From Brachypodius melanocephalos (lineage: Eukaryota; Chordata; Aves; Passeriformes; Pycnonotidae): DNA of 64,000 nucleotides. Numbering within the stretch: the first letter of the stretch is position 1; each line of letters starts with the position of its first letter. The notes below the pieces were generated by a model. It saw only the letters and a list, made by a program, of their open reading frames with translations. It did no database searches and was not told the origin of the DNA. Both the position numbers and the translations under genes were made by a program. Location of the stretch: the NCBI GenBank assembly GCA_013398615.1, contig VZSR01000393.1, positions 2,213,864-2,277,863 of the forward strand. Direction: 5' to 3'. Shown in pieces: positions 1 to 11,174 of this stretch.

Positions 1-95
1 GAACAACCTGGGACAGTGGAAGGTGTCTCTGCCCATGGCAGGGCGTGGAATAGGATGATTTTAAGATCCCTTCCCCCCCAAACCATTCAGAGTTT
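1..95 (+). mobile_element. CR1 LINE 3'-end fragment
   Basis: The run 'ggaaggtgtctctgccc', then a poorly kept 'gatcccttcc...aaaccatt', is the 3' terminal region of an avian CR1 retrotransposon in sense orientation. The element is cut by the window edge. No ORF2 sequence is visible, as expected for 5'-truncated copies. Confidence 0.8.
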
Positions 96-1425
96 CTTTT
101 TTCCAAGTGCTTCATGTTGTGTGGAGGAGGTAAAAAAGTTGGGAGTTAAAACATCTGGGCAGGCAAATGCCAAATCTCCAAATTTTGGTGGATAGGGAGA
201 AAAAAAGTTAATCCTCGAAGTCATTAATTGCTAACAAACCAAAAAAAGAGCGGGACACACATCCCCAGTGCTGCCCTCCCAGCTCTCATGAGGGCTCCAG
301 TAAGAGATGCCTTCCCCAAGATTTCCTCCCCCTGAAGTTTTAAAAGGAATTACCTCGAATTTCTGTGCTGAATCCAGCGGATCAACCAGCCGGGAGAGCA
401 GCATTTGCTCGGGGCACATCAGCAGGAAAGGGGAACACAGCCTTCCCCGAGCCCTGCAGCTTCCTCATTCTTTCAGGAGAGCCACGGTGCCTGCCTGGAT
501 TTATGGAATTGCTGCTTTTGTCCAGCCTTCAATGCAAATAGGCCAGGGGAGATAAGATCTGCAGGTTTGTCCTCTTTGCTTAAAGCCGGCCCAGGCTTCT
601 GCTGGTGGCAAAAAATTCCTTATTTGAAAGCAAAGGGAAGATTAAAAGAAGGGGGAAGACAAAGCACTAAAAGCTGCTCCCCTGCCAGCACCGTGTCCCA
701 GGTTAGCCCCAGGAAACATTCCAGCAGGTTACACACGGAGGAGACAAACTCTGCCGAACAGGGGGAGCAGGATTAGCCTGGATTTGCATATTTATCATCA
801 AAGCTTGATTAGGAGATGCTGTTACAAAGAACAAGAAACACATTTCTCGCGGCTCAGGAGACCCAGCAGCTCCTTTTGACAACCCCACACGAGGAACCTG
901 GCTGAGATAACGATCTGCCTCTGGAACAATCCTTGGATTTCGCTGGGTTTTTGTACCAAGCCCTCTTCCTGCAGCCTGGGTGCTTTGCATTCTGCTCCCA
1001 GGATATCTTTTCCTACAGATGTGGGGTGCAGCAGCCACTGGAATGTGTTATCTCGCTGGTTTTGGAAGTGAAATACATGTTTTCAGTCAACAAGTGAAAA
1101 CATTTCCCTCTCCTGCAAGCCTGACTCAGCCTAAGGAAGGTTCTTGACTCGGTGCCAACCTCTTGGTAACCACACCTCACCCATGCACAGCAGGGAGATA
1201 AAAAACAAAGCGTCCAAAGCTTCCTGTCCTCCCTCTGACCTCACCTCAAGGCCCTGTGGGATCTCACCTGGAGGGAACTCCACAGCCTGGGGGCATCCAG
1301 GGTCTATTCCCTGCTGTAAATGGGATTTTAGCCTCACCCCATCCCTCTTCGAGACCAACAGTAAAATTTGGGCTTATTGCCTCAAAATCAAGAGGTTCTG
1401 ACAACTCCATTTTGAAATAAGCCCA
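96..1425. other. Intergenic sequence downstream of EMC8, no gene seen
   Basis: No exon-like reading frame could be supported. Two short sites stand out: an octamer ATGCAAAT at 532-539 and an ETS-IRF-type GGAAGTGAAA at 1064-1073. Both are short enough to occur by chance. Confidence 0.5.
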
Positions 1426-1427
1426 GG

Positions 1428-1530
1428 CTGGATGGGGCTTGGAGCAACCTGGTCATGGGGAAGGTGTCCCTGCCCATGGAATGAGTTGATCTTTAAGTCC
1501 CTTCCAACCCAAACTTTGCTGTGATTTTAA
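1428..1530 (+). mobile_element. CR1 LINE 3'-end fragment
   Basis: Contains 'gatggggcttggagcaacct', 'ggaaggtgtccctgcccatgg' split by small changes, and 'cccttccaacccaaac'. This is a sense-strand CR1 3' end whose terminal repeat has decayed to 'tgctgtgatttt'. Confidence 0.85.
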
Positions 1531-2480
1531 CACTAAGACTGGAGACAGGCAGACATTTTGTGGGTATTTGGATCTTACTTTTAACAACATTTCTGGGCAG
1601 GAAGAGAAGGAAATCTGGAGGAATTGTTGCAGGTTGAGGCTGCATTTAACTCCAGTTGGGCAAACAATCACAAGGAGAGAGGCAACGAGGGCTTACAAAG
1701 AGCTCTTCTAGGCTGGTATAAAGCTGCACTGTCCAGGAAACTTCTCCTTGGAAAGAAATATTAATGGGAAAGACAAGGCAAGCTGAACTAGGCTGTATCC
1801 AGGCTCCCTGACTGCATGTACTTGGATCACGTGGAAAATGAGATCTGATTAACCCCCTCCCCCCAAAATGCACAAAATTAATAAAATATTTCACTACTGT
1901 AGACTCCAACTGCAGATTCAAACTGAGCAGTGTGCTGCCAGTCCTTTTTATAAATCATTTACTTTGGGTTTAACACATTGAAGCAGGAACTGTGCTTGCC
2001 AAGCCCAGGAGAGCAGGAATCACCAGACTGTTTGGGAATACTGCTTTAAAACTCTCTGTCATGCTAAAGCACTGCAAAACAGGTGACACGTGAGCATGGA
2101 ACATCCTCAGCAGTTTGCATTTTACTGTACCAAGAGAGTTACAATTCCAACCCAGGCCAGAAGAAACCATTCACCTCCTATTTGATCTATTTGCCCTTAA
2201 AAATCTCTCATCTGAGGACAGGATGGATTTTTTTTTTTTTTTTGAAAGGTATTTCCAGAAATTGTTAAAAAGTAACCTCTCTAAAGATTAGAAAAGCCAA
2301 AGTCAAAACTTTGGAATAGGAACAGTGGGGGCCAAGCAGAAGCAGTTCTGGTTTCCAAGGAATAGCAACATTCACTACAAGTGGGATGGTGTCCACGAGG
2401 ACAGCTGGAAGTGACAGCTGGCAGCTCTTCCAGGGAATGTCACCACCAACATTCCGTGGCTTTACGGACACAGCACGGCG
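1531..2480. other. Intergenic sequence, nothing recognised
   Basis: AT-rich sequence without a supportable gene. It contains a T17 run at about 2227-2243. The EMC8 transcript probably ends at the right edge, near 2480. Confidence 0.5.
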
Positions 2481-2501
2481 CCACGGGACAGGCCACTCCT
2501 C

Positions 2502-2507
2502 TTTAAT
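2502..2507 (-). terminator. EMC8 poly(A) signal ATTAAA
   Basis: On the minus strand ATTAAA lies about 125 nt beyond the EMC8 stop codon. It is the only close match to a polyadenylation hexamer in the expected 3' UTR. Cleavage would fall near 2480-2490. Confidence 0.6.
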
Positions 2508-2631
2508 CAGTCAGCTTTCCACACCACGTACTGAATATTAATTCTATTTACATTCAAAAATAGCTTTTTTTTTTTTCCTCTCTTCAGTACAGAGTGGGAA
2601 TGCCCATGGATTTTAGGCAGGAGGATCTCTC

Positions 2632-5600
2632 CTAGCACAGGTGCAGCACAGCTTTGTTGATCTCCGGGTTTGTCCAGTCGTTGCGGATGTCATCCAGGTG
2701 ATTGTCAAAATCCACCAGCGTCTCGTAGGATTTGCTGTCCAGGAGGGATGCAGCGATTCTCTGGGCTTCTGTCCAATCTTCACAGAAGTCACTGGGATGG
2801 AAAACAACCAGGCATCAATTGGAATCACCACAAAGAACTCTGGGGAATGAAGCCATGCTGCTTTTTTCCCCCCAAAGCCCACGGAATTCCCAGCTCACTC
2901 ACACGTGTGGGTCCTTGCACCTCCACTTGTTCTCGTGCAGCTCGTACACGTGGATGGCAGGCTCCACACACTCCATGGTGAACTTGGTGTTGTCAACCTG
3001 GGGTGGGACACAGAAACATCACCTCAGTCCCCTCCTTGGTGAGGAGGATTCTTAGTCCTGTTATCTCCTCACCCAAGAGATGAAATAAACCCAAAATCAG
3101 TTTGTAAAAAAATGGGCATTTTACACCCATCCGCTGTTTTACCCTCAAACTGCCAAATTTAAGCTGCCAACGTCCTTTGTCACGGCAGTGAGGAGGCAAA
3201 GCCCTGTTTGTGACATTAAATGTAAGAATTTAAGTTGCATGAGGAGGGCTGGAGCCAGAAATTGCTGCCTGAACACGTTGAGAAGGCCTTCAGTTCCTCT
3301 GGGGTGGCAGCGAGCTCACCACAGCCTCTCTGTGGATTTACTTTGTACTTCCCTACTCATTGCATCTCCACCTCAGAGCATTTTGGAGGGGAAGAGAAAC
3401 TGAATTCCCCATCAAAGGAGCCAGAGAACAGCATTTCCCTGGTCCAGCAGCAAGGGCAGAACACACAGGGGGGTGAGGGGAAGGAAGTTCTTTACCATGA
3501 TGAGCGCAGTGTCCGTGAAACCCTCGGCAATCCGGGATGCCACTTTCTCTGCAACCTGGTTTGGGCTGGAGCAGAAGGGAAAAGGAACTGAGTGATGGGA
3601 GCCACAAGTTTCAGTTGAAAGCAGCAGGAAACAAGCTCAGAGAGATGTGAGAGTGACTCTGGGTGCTTGCAAACAGGAACAAGATAAAGGAGCTGATGCC
3701 ACAGCTGATAGAAGGCTCTGCAGCACCAGAACTGGAGCTCAGCTGGGTTTAGGAATGGCTTTGGAATGACATGGAATCAACATTTCGTGGCCTCTTATCT
3801 TCTTCCCCCAGACCAAAGACTCTGCCCTGGCAGGCATTTAAAAAAGAAACTGAGTTTTCACCCCAGTCTGCACTGAAAACTTGTCCAAAATCAGATAACC
3901 TTTGAAAACCTTTACCACGTTTCAAAGGTGACAGTCTCTGTGTGGTGTCACTTAATGTGGTGCCAATGACAATCCCTGTGTGGTGCCAGTTATCTCCAGA
4001 AATCGAACTGAAGTTTTAAAAAACCATCAAGCCTGTGATATTCTTTCAAACCTCAAAGAGAACAAACTGTAACTTCTCCTTAAAAATGTGTCCAGCAGCT
4101 TTATAAGGAAAGGACAAATAATGCTTTTATCCCTGTTAGATACTTTGGAAGTCACAGGTGTTAAAAAAACATAACTGAGTCTGAATATGCATTAACAAAT
4201 AACTGGAATCAGATCATCATGGAATGGTTTGAGTTGGGAGACCTTAAAGATCCTCTCATTCCATCCCCTGCCATGGGTGGGACACCTTCCACTATCCCAG
4301 GTTGCTCCAAGCCCCATCCAACCTTGGACACTTCCAGGGATGGGGCATAATACTTTAAACAAGATGCTCTTATTCTAATTAGTCCCAATCTTGGATTTGT
4401 CCAATAGACAGAGGGGAAAACATGAAACACACAGATCTAAAATTAAACTGTGGCTCCACAGCAAGGTCCCTTATTGTTTAGTGAGTAATCTGAGTCAGCC
4501 AGCAGTGAAAAAATGACTAATCCTGAGGAAAAGTGATAAATAAGAGATATCACTGCCTGACTGACATCATGTTCCACTTCTCTACCACGTAAAAAACCGC
4601 TTTGAAAAAAAAAAAACAACTCAGCAATGATTCAGAAATTTAGAAACGATCAGGTCACTCCTGACTTCCCGTAAGATCCTGGGAGCCGTCAAGACTTTCC
4701 AAGATCCATCTTGCACGAGCAAACACTCTGCAGATTTTGGCTTTTTCCCTGACAACTGCAACTGAAGGAGCTGGCACTGGTTCAAAGAGTGGCCTTTTAT
4801 AGCAGCCACGGGAGGAGAGGAGGGATTCTGCAGAGCCTGGACTTGCTGCACCTGACCAAAGGCCACATCCCGCAGCCCCACGGAGACAATGCGGAAGCAG
4901 CTGACAGTTGTCAGAGGGAATCACACACGCCTGATTTCTGGGGATGATTGCTGCTGGCAGAGTCCAAGGTACGAGCTAAAAGAGCAAACAGAAGGAAAAT
5001 ATTGGCCCAACACACCTGGCATCTTTCACGCGTTCGTTCGCCTGGTAATAGCCAGCTATCACGTAGCTGTTCTCCTTGCACCACGAATCAATCTGCAAAA
5101 GCAATGGGAGCAATAAATCCTAGGGGGAAAAAAAAAAGCCCTCAAGGATTAAGGAAAAAACAAAAAAATCAAGCCAGGATGAAGGAAATCTCCTGGCTGT
5201 CCTGTAAATAAACCAGTGTTGCTCCATCTCTGCCGCATTTCTGTCTGGTTCTGGGCGTGCTGGATTTAGCTGGGATGGAGAAACCCAAGAGAGTGTTTGG
5301 AGAAGGATGGGAAGCATCAACCAAATGGAGCAAAACAGCAAGGAGCTGTCTCAGCCAAAGCCTGGCCTAAATCTGAGTGACAGGACAATTAAATCCAGCC
5401 TGGAGAGGGTCTGGGTCTCCCCCACCAAAGGCTGGGACAATTTCCTGTCACTGTTCGCCTGCCAAGGGACTTTAGAGAATGTAGAGGATGTGGCTTCCCT
5501 GCCCTTGCAGAGAGGTTTTATTTCTAATGTCACATTTCTAGGGCAAAAGGCAACCATTTGGGGCCTGCATTAGAAAAGGAATGCTTGAGGTTTGTCCCAT

Positions 5601-8600
5601 TTAGCAGCTTTTCGACTGAGATAAAATTGTTTTCCTTTGAGAGTTCTTCCTTATTGAACATCTCTATGTAAATGTTTAAATATGTATTTCTGGCATATAA
5701 TTTACACGAGTTTTGATTTACACAAGTACAAAACTTGGGGCATTCTGTTGGTTGCTCCTTTTTAATTAAATGAGTTTCAACACTGCTGTTCCTGCTGCTT
5801 TAAATTGGAGCTGAATTCCTCCTGCTGAGCCTGACTTTGAAAATATCTCTCTATATATATGGGATCTATATATGTGATATCTATATATATATGATGTTTT
5901 TCCTTAGAATTGAGGGTATCAAGTCAGCAAAATACAAAGACAGAAGGGGAGGAAGCAGCTCGAATTTTCCTTTGCAGTCCCCAGAGAGCACGGCCTCAAA
6001 AAACCTCCCCCAGCTCTATTAAAAAGGACTCCAAAAATACATCTGGTGCTGACCTGTCGCATCTTGGGAGTCAAATCAATCTCATTTTCAGCAATAATTA
6101 TTGTATTAGACTGCAGAGCCAACCAAACAAAACAGCCATGTGAATAATCCAAGGAATGACACGGATTTAAGTGATTAAAAAAAAAAAAAAAAGCTGTGCA
6201 GCTCTGCAAGAGCTGCTCTTTCAATTCCAAACCCATTTTGAGGGCTTAGGACTCTGGTTTTAATTGTTAGTGGTTTGAAAGCTTGGCATTAGAGCCAGCA
6301 GCCCAGACAGTAAAATTAAAAATAATAGTAATAATTATTTAAAAAAAAAAAAAACCTCCATCCATTTAAAAATTAAAAACCGCAGTCCTAAATCCATTTT
6401 TGTTCTGTACCAAAAATTGTCTTGAAAAGAAATAAGAGTTTAAGTTCTCATTTTCCTAACTGGTAATTAAAATTTGCTTCTTCATGAAACAAACGGAGAA
6501 AAAAAAAATAACTCATTTTGGAATGAAAGCTGTTTCCAGCCGTAATTCCCAAGCCCAGCACTGTCCCCACTAGGTGCCCTACAGCAATTAGCTCCTAGTA
6601 GAAATATTAGAAATAATTCTAATATTAGAAATAATTTTAATATTAGAAATGGTTTTAATATTAGAAACAGTTTTTAGTCCAGCCCTGCCAAGGAAAAATC
6701 CAACGTGGCTTTGCTTTGCTGCAGCCACCAGGGCTGGAAAACCCTGGAAGGAGGAGGAGGAGGAAAAGGAGGAGGAGGAAAAGGAGGAGGAGGAGGAAGA
6801 AAAGGAGGACGAGGAGGAGGAGCTGAGCGCTGTTCCAGGAGAGGGAAGTGCTCCTTGGTTTCTCCTCTATGGAGCTGTGGTTGTGAAACCACATCAATTA
6901 GCTGAGAAATTCAGAGGCTTGAGTGCAACTTAATTCACTTTTTCTTAATGACTCTGGCTCGGAGAAGGGGTTCAAAGTGCAAATTCAACACGGGAGCTGC
7001 TGCTCTGCCCTCCGGAGCTACGGATCTCGGGAAATCAGAGAATCCTGCAATGTCCTCAGCTGGGAGGGACCCTCAAGGATCAGCAATCCAACTCCTGGCC
7101 CTGCACAGACACCCCAAAATCCTCCCCTGTGCCTGGGAGCGCTGCCCAAACGCTCCTGGAGCTCTGGAAACCACGGGAATGTGAGAATTCCCTGGGGAAT
7201 TCAGTGCCTGACCACCCTCTGGAGGTTTTTGTTCGGGGTTTTTCGATTCCTTGTACCCCCTGAAAGCTTTAGGAGGCAAAGCCTTAAAGTTTGGAAGTCC
7301 CTCCTCTATTTCCAGATTAAATCTGGAGATTTTTGCTCCCATCCCATCCTGGGATGACTCAGGGCAGGGAAGAGGAGGTGAAACTTGTGGGGTTGGTTCT
7401 AAAATCCCTCCCACAGGGCCAAGAATCAGCAATAATTGAACTTGGAAAGAACCAGATCCCATGAAATCCTCCCACAGCTGTAAAACCCTTTAGAAACGAA
7501 GCTGCTTTGCTACAAAAACTTGAGTTTAAGCACCCTGATCTCCCTGATTTATCCTGGATCCACAGGCCAGGTTGTGCAGAAGATGTGGAATCACCTCCTT
7601 TCAACCTTTCCCATGAGAAAATCCAATTTTCACAGCTGCTCTGACAGGATTTATCGACACCTTTGCCTTTGTTTAAACCCAGAACAGCAGAAAAGGCCCC
7701 AGGCTCTTGTAAAATTCTGTGTTTTAAAGGATCACAGCAGTGGCTGTGAACCACACAGAGCTGTACAAATCCTAATTATTGTGGGAAACACCAAGAGCTT
7801 CCAATCTTTACCTTTTTGTACCAAGAACTGAGAGAAAATAAGTAAAATCCTGCCATTTCTTTGGCTCCAGGATCATTTTCCTCCTGTAGATGTTGCAAGA
7901 AACAGGATTTATTTCCTAATAATCTGATTCTGCTGCAAGATCTGCACTAAAAAGCTGCACTGAAGGGCTAAAATTTACAAAAATTCATTGCCACCAACCC
8001 TGTGGAAAGACATTTAATCCTGATTTAATGAAAACTCACAGTGCTCTGCTACTCCTAGACTGCTGTAAATGTATTTAAAATGATAAATTTTGTCTGTTTT
8101 GTGGTCAAACTGACTGGTCAGGGCTGAGGCTCAGCTGCTGTCCCTGTGCCTCTGGCTGCATTTCATCAATTCCAGGCTTCACAAAGATGTCAACACCTCA
8201 GCTGAAGAAAACTGGAATTTATTTAGGAGTAGCTGGAATTCGCTTCCAAATAAAATCTTTATTGGGACGAAAAAGACTGAGGGGAACATGAAAGGTGAGG
8301 CTGGAGGAATCAGGAATTTGTTCTTTTTAAGGCTATCAAAAAGGGATGGATCTTCTTCTGCTCACAGTCATGGAATCACGGAGGGGTTTGGGTTGGAAGG
8401 GATGTTAAAGCTCATCCCATTCCACCTTCCACCATCCCAGCTTGCTCCAAGCCCTGTCCAACCCGGCCTTGGACACTGCCAGGGATCCAGGGGCAGTCAC
8501 AGCTTCTCTGGGCATCCTGTGCCAAGGCTTCAGCACCCTCCCAGGGAGGAATTCTTTCCCAAAATCCCATCTAAATCCATTCTCTGGCAGTGGGAGCCAT

Positions 8601-9076
8601 TCCCTGTGTCCTGTCCCTCCATCCCTCGCCCCCAGTCCCTCTCCAGCTCTCCTGGAGCCCTTTTATGCACTGAAAAGCTCTCTGAGCTCTCTCGGATCCT
8701 TCTCTTCTCCACGTGAACACCCCCAGCTCTCCCAGCAGAGTATTCCCACCCTTTGGACCATCTCCATTCTCACTCCAGCAGCTCCACACCCTGCCCGGCA
8801 CCCCCAGCACCGCTCCCCGGCCGTGCCAACACCCCCCAAAACTCTGCCAGGACCCCTCCCCACCCGCTGCATCCTCACCAGGGTCAGGGCCACCTCCAGC
8901 ATGGGGGCGAGCGCCAGCGTGCCGTGGAAGAGCGGGATGCAATCCACGAACAGCGCGGGCTGCGGCGGCCGCGGGGCCGGCGGGCGCTCGGCCACCAGCA
9001 GCCCGTTAACGGCGCAGTGCGGGTACTTGGCGCCGTGCAGAACCATCTTGCAGTAAGCCTGGGTTGTCAGCTTCAT
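2632..9076 (-). CDS. EMC8: ER membrane protein complex subunit 8
   Basis: EMC8 (formerly COX4NB/FAM158B) is a cytosolic MPN-like subunit of the ER membrane complex, an insertase for tail-anchored and multi-pass proteins. Five coding exons were read on the minus strand: 9076-8879, 5092-5016, 3565-3496, 2997-2903 and 2791-2632. All junctions are GT-AG, the phases join exactly, and the total is 600 nt or 199 aa plus stop. Recognisable stretches are KLTTQAYCKMVLHGAKYPHC at the N terminus, ALFVDCIPLFHGTLALAPML, SYVIAGYYQANERV, and a C terminus of NDWTNPEINKAVLHLC. The human protein is about 210 aa; this one is shorter because the loop after LLVAE is replaced by a compact Pro-rich segment. The start was chosen at the ATG directly before KLTTQ, inside a CpG-rich first exon. 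At the exon 4/5 junction I chose the donor after CACGT because only it keeps the frame. EMC8 is head-to-head with COX4I1. Confidence 0.96.
4209..4350 (-). mobile_element. CR1 LINE 3' fragment in EMC8 intron 2
   Basis: The plus strand shows the reverse complement of a CR1 3' end: 'tggaatggtttgagttggga', then 'ccttccactatcccaggttg' and 'gacacttccagggatgggg'. It lies within the intron between exons 2 and 3 and does not touch splice sites. Confidence 0.88.
5849..5892. repeat. AT-dinucleotide-rich microsatellite
   Basis: Interrupted runs of TATA and ATAT lie in EMC8 intron 1. This is an ordinary low-complexity tract. Confidence 0.8.
6603..6674. repeat. 18-bp tandem repeat, 4 copies
   Basis: Four consecutive 18-bp units of the form AATATTAGAAATAATTTT carry one to four changes each. 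They lie in EMC8 intron 1, in AT-rich sequence. Confidence 0.85.
6747..6822. repeat. (GGA)n polypurine tract
   Basis: A pure-purine run on the plus strand, made of GGA/GGAAAA units with a single C near its end. It encodes only low-complexity Glu/Gly or Pro peptides in any frame and lies in EMC8 intron 1. Confidence 0.9.
7038..7230 (-). mobile_element. CR1-family LINE fragment in EMC8 intron 1
   Basis: The plus strand reads 'gggagggaccctcaaggatc', 'ccaactcctggccctgcaca' and then 'gcctgaccaccctctgg'. This matches the reverse complement of a CR1 3' region from a different subfamily than the other short fragments. Confidence 0.75.
8365..8770 (-). mobile_element. CR1 LINE fragment (~400 bp) in EMC8 intron 1
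   Basis: A long antisense CR1 3' segment runs from 'gggtttgggttggaagggat' through 'ccttggacactgccagggat', 'cctcccagggaggaattctt', 'ggagcccttttatgcactg' and 'agctctcccagcagagtatt'. It ends about 110 bp short of the EMC8 exon 1 splice donor. Confidence 0.9.
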
Positions 9077-9245
9077 GGTGCCGCGCCCCGGCCCCGCTCC
9101 CGGCCCCGCTCCCGGCCCCGCTCCCGGTCCCGGCCCGGTCCGGCCCCGCCGCCCGCCTCACGCCGCTCCCCGCCCGCCGCCAAGCGCAGCCGGCTGTCGG
9201 GAAGAGCCGCCAAGCGCGGCCGGCTTTGCGACAGCGGTTTTGGGG
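8880..9245. promoter_or_regulatory. CpG-rich EMC8 promoter and first exon
   Basis: This is a dense CpG island covering EMC8 coding exon 1 and the sequence upstream of its ATG. A 12-bp GC repeat (CCCCGCTCCCGG-like) occupies 9088-9145. A direct repeat of CCGCCAAGCGC followed by CCGGCT occurs near 9177-9232. No TATA box is seen. Transcription of EMC8 toward the left should start here. Confidence 0.75.
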
Positions 9246-9394
9246 TGGTTCGGGGTGTGGGGAGAGCGGGGAGGATCCCAAAAATCCGTGGGATGGGGAG
9301 TGCGGGGTGAGGGGGGTGAGGGGCAGCACGGAGCAGGGCGGGGTGGGTGCTTTGGGTGCTGGCAGTGCCGTGGAGTCAGGGAATGGCAGCGTGG

Positions 9395-9630
9395 ATGAGG
9401 TTGGGAAAAACCCCTGGGGTTGGAAAAGATCTCTGGGATCATCGGGTTGGGAAGGATCTCTGGGATCATCCAGTCCAGTCTGTGACCGATCACCTCCGTG
9501 TCACGGTTTGGGTTGGAAGTGCCTTAAAGATCATCCACTTCCAGCTGACGCCTTCAACTCTCCCAGGCTGCTCCAAGCCCCGTCCAGCCTGGCCTTGGAC
9601 ACTGCCAGGGATGTGGCATCCCAAATAATA
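9395..9630 (-). mobile_element. CR1 LINE 3' fragment(s) between EMC8 and COX4I1
   Basis: The clear antisense CR1 3' end is at about 9500-9630 ('cggtttgggttggaagtgcc', 'ctgctccaagccccgtccag', 'ccttggacactgccagggat'). The preceding 9395-9490 holds two tandem 'aaagatctctgggatcat'-like pieces that look like further CR1-derived sequence, with lower certainty. Both lie inside what is a short shared promoter in mammals. Confidence 0.75.
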
Positions 9631-9814
9631 AAGGAAAAAAGAGTTTCTGTATAAAAGGTGACGCCCCAAATGACTGCAGTGGTGCCTCAGCCACCTTTGT
9701 CCCCAGCTGTCACACTGATCCCTGCCCGTCCAAACACCTGGAAGCTCTCGGTGCTTTTTCCAGCCTGTGTTTTGGCTGGTCCTGGGCTCCAAACCTCGAA
9801 CTCTGTGTCTCGTT

Positions 9815-10240
9815 CTTACAAGAAGACATTGAGGGGCTGGAGCGTGTCCAGGGAAGGGAATGGAACTGGGAAGGGGCTGGAGAATCCTGAGGGAGCTGGG
9901 AAAGGGGCTCAGCTGGAGAAAAGAAGGCTCAGGGGGGACCTTGTGGCTCTGCACAAGCCCCTGACAGGAGGGGAGAGCCGGGGGGGATTTGGGCTCTGCT
10001 CCCAGGGGACAGGGACAGGAGGAAAGGGAACGGCCTCAGGCTGGCCCAGGGGAGGCTCAGCTTGGACAGCAGCAGGAATTTCCCCATGGAAAGGGTGCTC
10101 AGGAGTGGGAACTGCCCAGGGAGGTTTGGAGTGCCCATCCCTGGAGGTGTCACTCAGTGCTCTGGGCTGGTGACAGGGTGATCATCGGGCACAGCTTGGA
10201 TCGATGACCTTGGAGCTCACTTCCATCCTCAGACATCTCG
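9815..10240 (+). mobile_element. CR1 LINE 3' fragment, left arm of inverted pair
   Basis: A sense CR1 3' region of a second subfamily: 'gaggggctggagcgtgtcca', 'gagaaaagaaggctcagggg', 'gaactgcccagggaggtttg', 'catccctggaggtgtcactc'. It lies immediately upstream of the COX4I1 CpG-rich start. It is near-identical in inverted orientation to 11395-11700. Confidence 0.88.
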
Positions 10241-10254
10241 GGATTTTGGGATTC

Positions 10255-10420
10255 GGCGCTGAACCTCCAGCGGCAGTCCGCCCGCATCCCGTCAGCCCCC
10301 GCGGGGCCGCTCCGGCCCGTCCCGCTCGCTGCCCGCGCTCCCGGCCTGCCCCGCGCTTCCGCCCGCGCCTCCTTCCGGTCCCGCCCGCCGTAGAGGACGG
10401 TCGCCAGGTCGTGAGGCCGG
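10255..10420 (+). promoter_or_regulatory. COX4I1 promoter and non-coding exon 1
   Basis: A CpG-dense block with an ETS-type CTTCCGG at 10372-10378 and a second TTCCGCC nearby. This agrees with the known control of COX4I1 by NRF-2/GABP. A plausible exon 1 donor is CAG|GTCGTGAG at 10407/10408, so exon 1 would be untranslated and splice to 11174. There is no TATA box. The exact start site cannot be fixed from sequence alone. Confidence 0.65.
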
Positions 10421-11174
10421 GACGGGCCGGGAGGAGCCCGGGAGCGGGCTGGGAAGGGGCTGGGAAGGGGCTGGGAGGGAGAACGGAGCCGCCCCCGCCA
10501 TCCCTATCCGCGCCCGAGCTGGCGGGGCAGCGCGGGTTGGGGGGGAGGGATGTGAGGGGGGAGCGCTGCGACCCCTCCCGCGGCTTTCAGCCTGTCCGTG
10601 CGGGGTTCTGTCAGCGGTGTCGCGACATGTCGGGCGGGACTGAGGTGACAGGCACGGAGGGCAAGGTCAGGGGCAGACAGCGGGTCCTTGCGGGAGCTTG
10701 AGCGGCTTTGGGCTGAGATGGGGTCACCGGGGGAACTCGGATCCCGTGTGGGTGGGAATCCCGTGTGTGGGATCCTGCCCTTCCCTGGGATGTGCCGGCC
10801 CTGCTCCCTGCTGAGGGGTCGCTGCAGTGGCTGTGGGATGTGCTTGGGCTCGCCTCGCTTGGGGCTCCTGGAATCCGCCCAGAAATGGTTTATTTTGGAA
10901 TTACAGCGTCCTAGAAGGGCGATTTAAATAAGGGGATGTCCTTTGCTTCGAGTGCAGGAGGCTCGGGTTAAAAACAGGGAGAGAAAGGCTCATCGCAGTC
11001 AGTTTAGTGGGAGAATATCCCACAAAATATCCTTGTCAGCATGGAGTGATGTGCTTCCCTTTGGAGAAGGAGCAGGAAATCTTTAGGCTGTATTTATTTT
11101 TATTTTAATGTAAACTCGTGGAAAATGTTCTTATTTTGCCTCGGGCACTGACTGTTGCTGCCTGGCCCTGCAGG

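Noticed and set aside
6649..6933. Glu- or Pro-rich open frames on both strands
   Set aside because: They are produced by the GGA polypurine tract in EMC8 intron 1.
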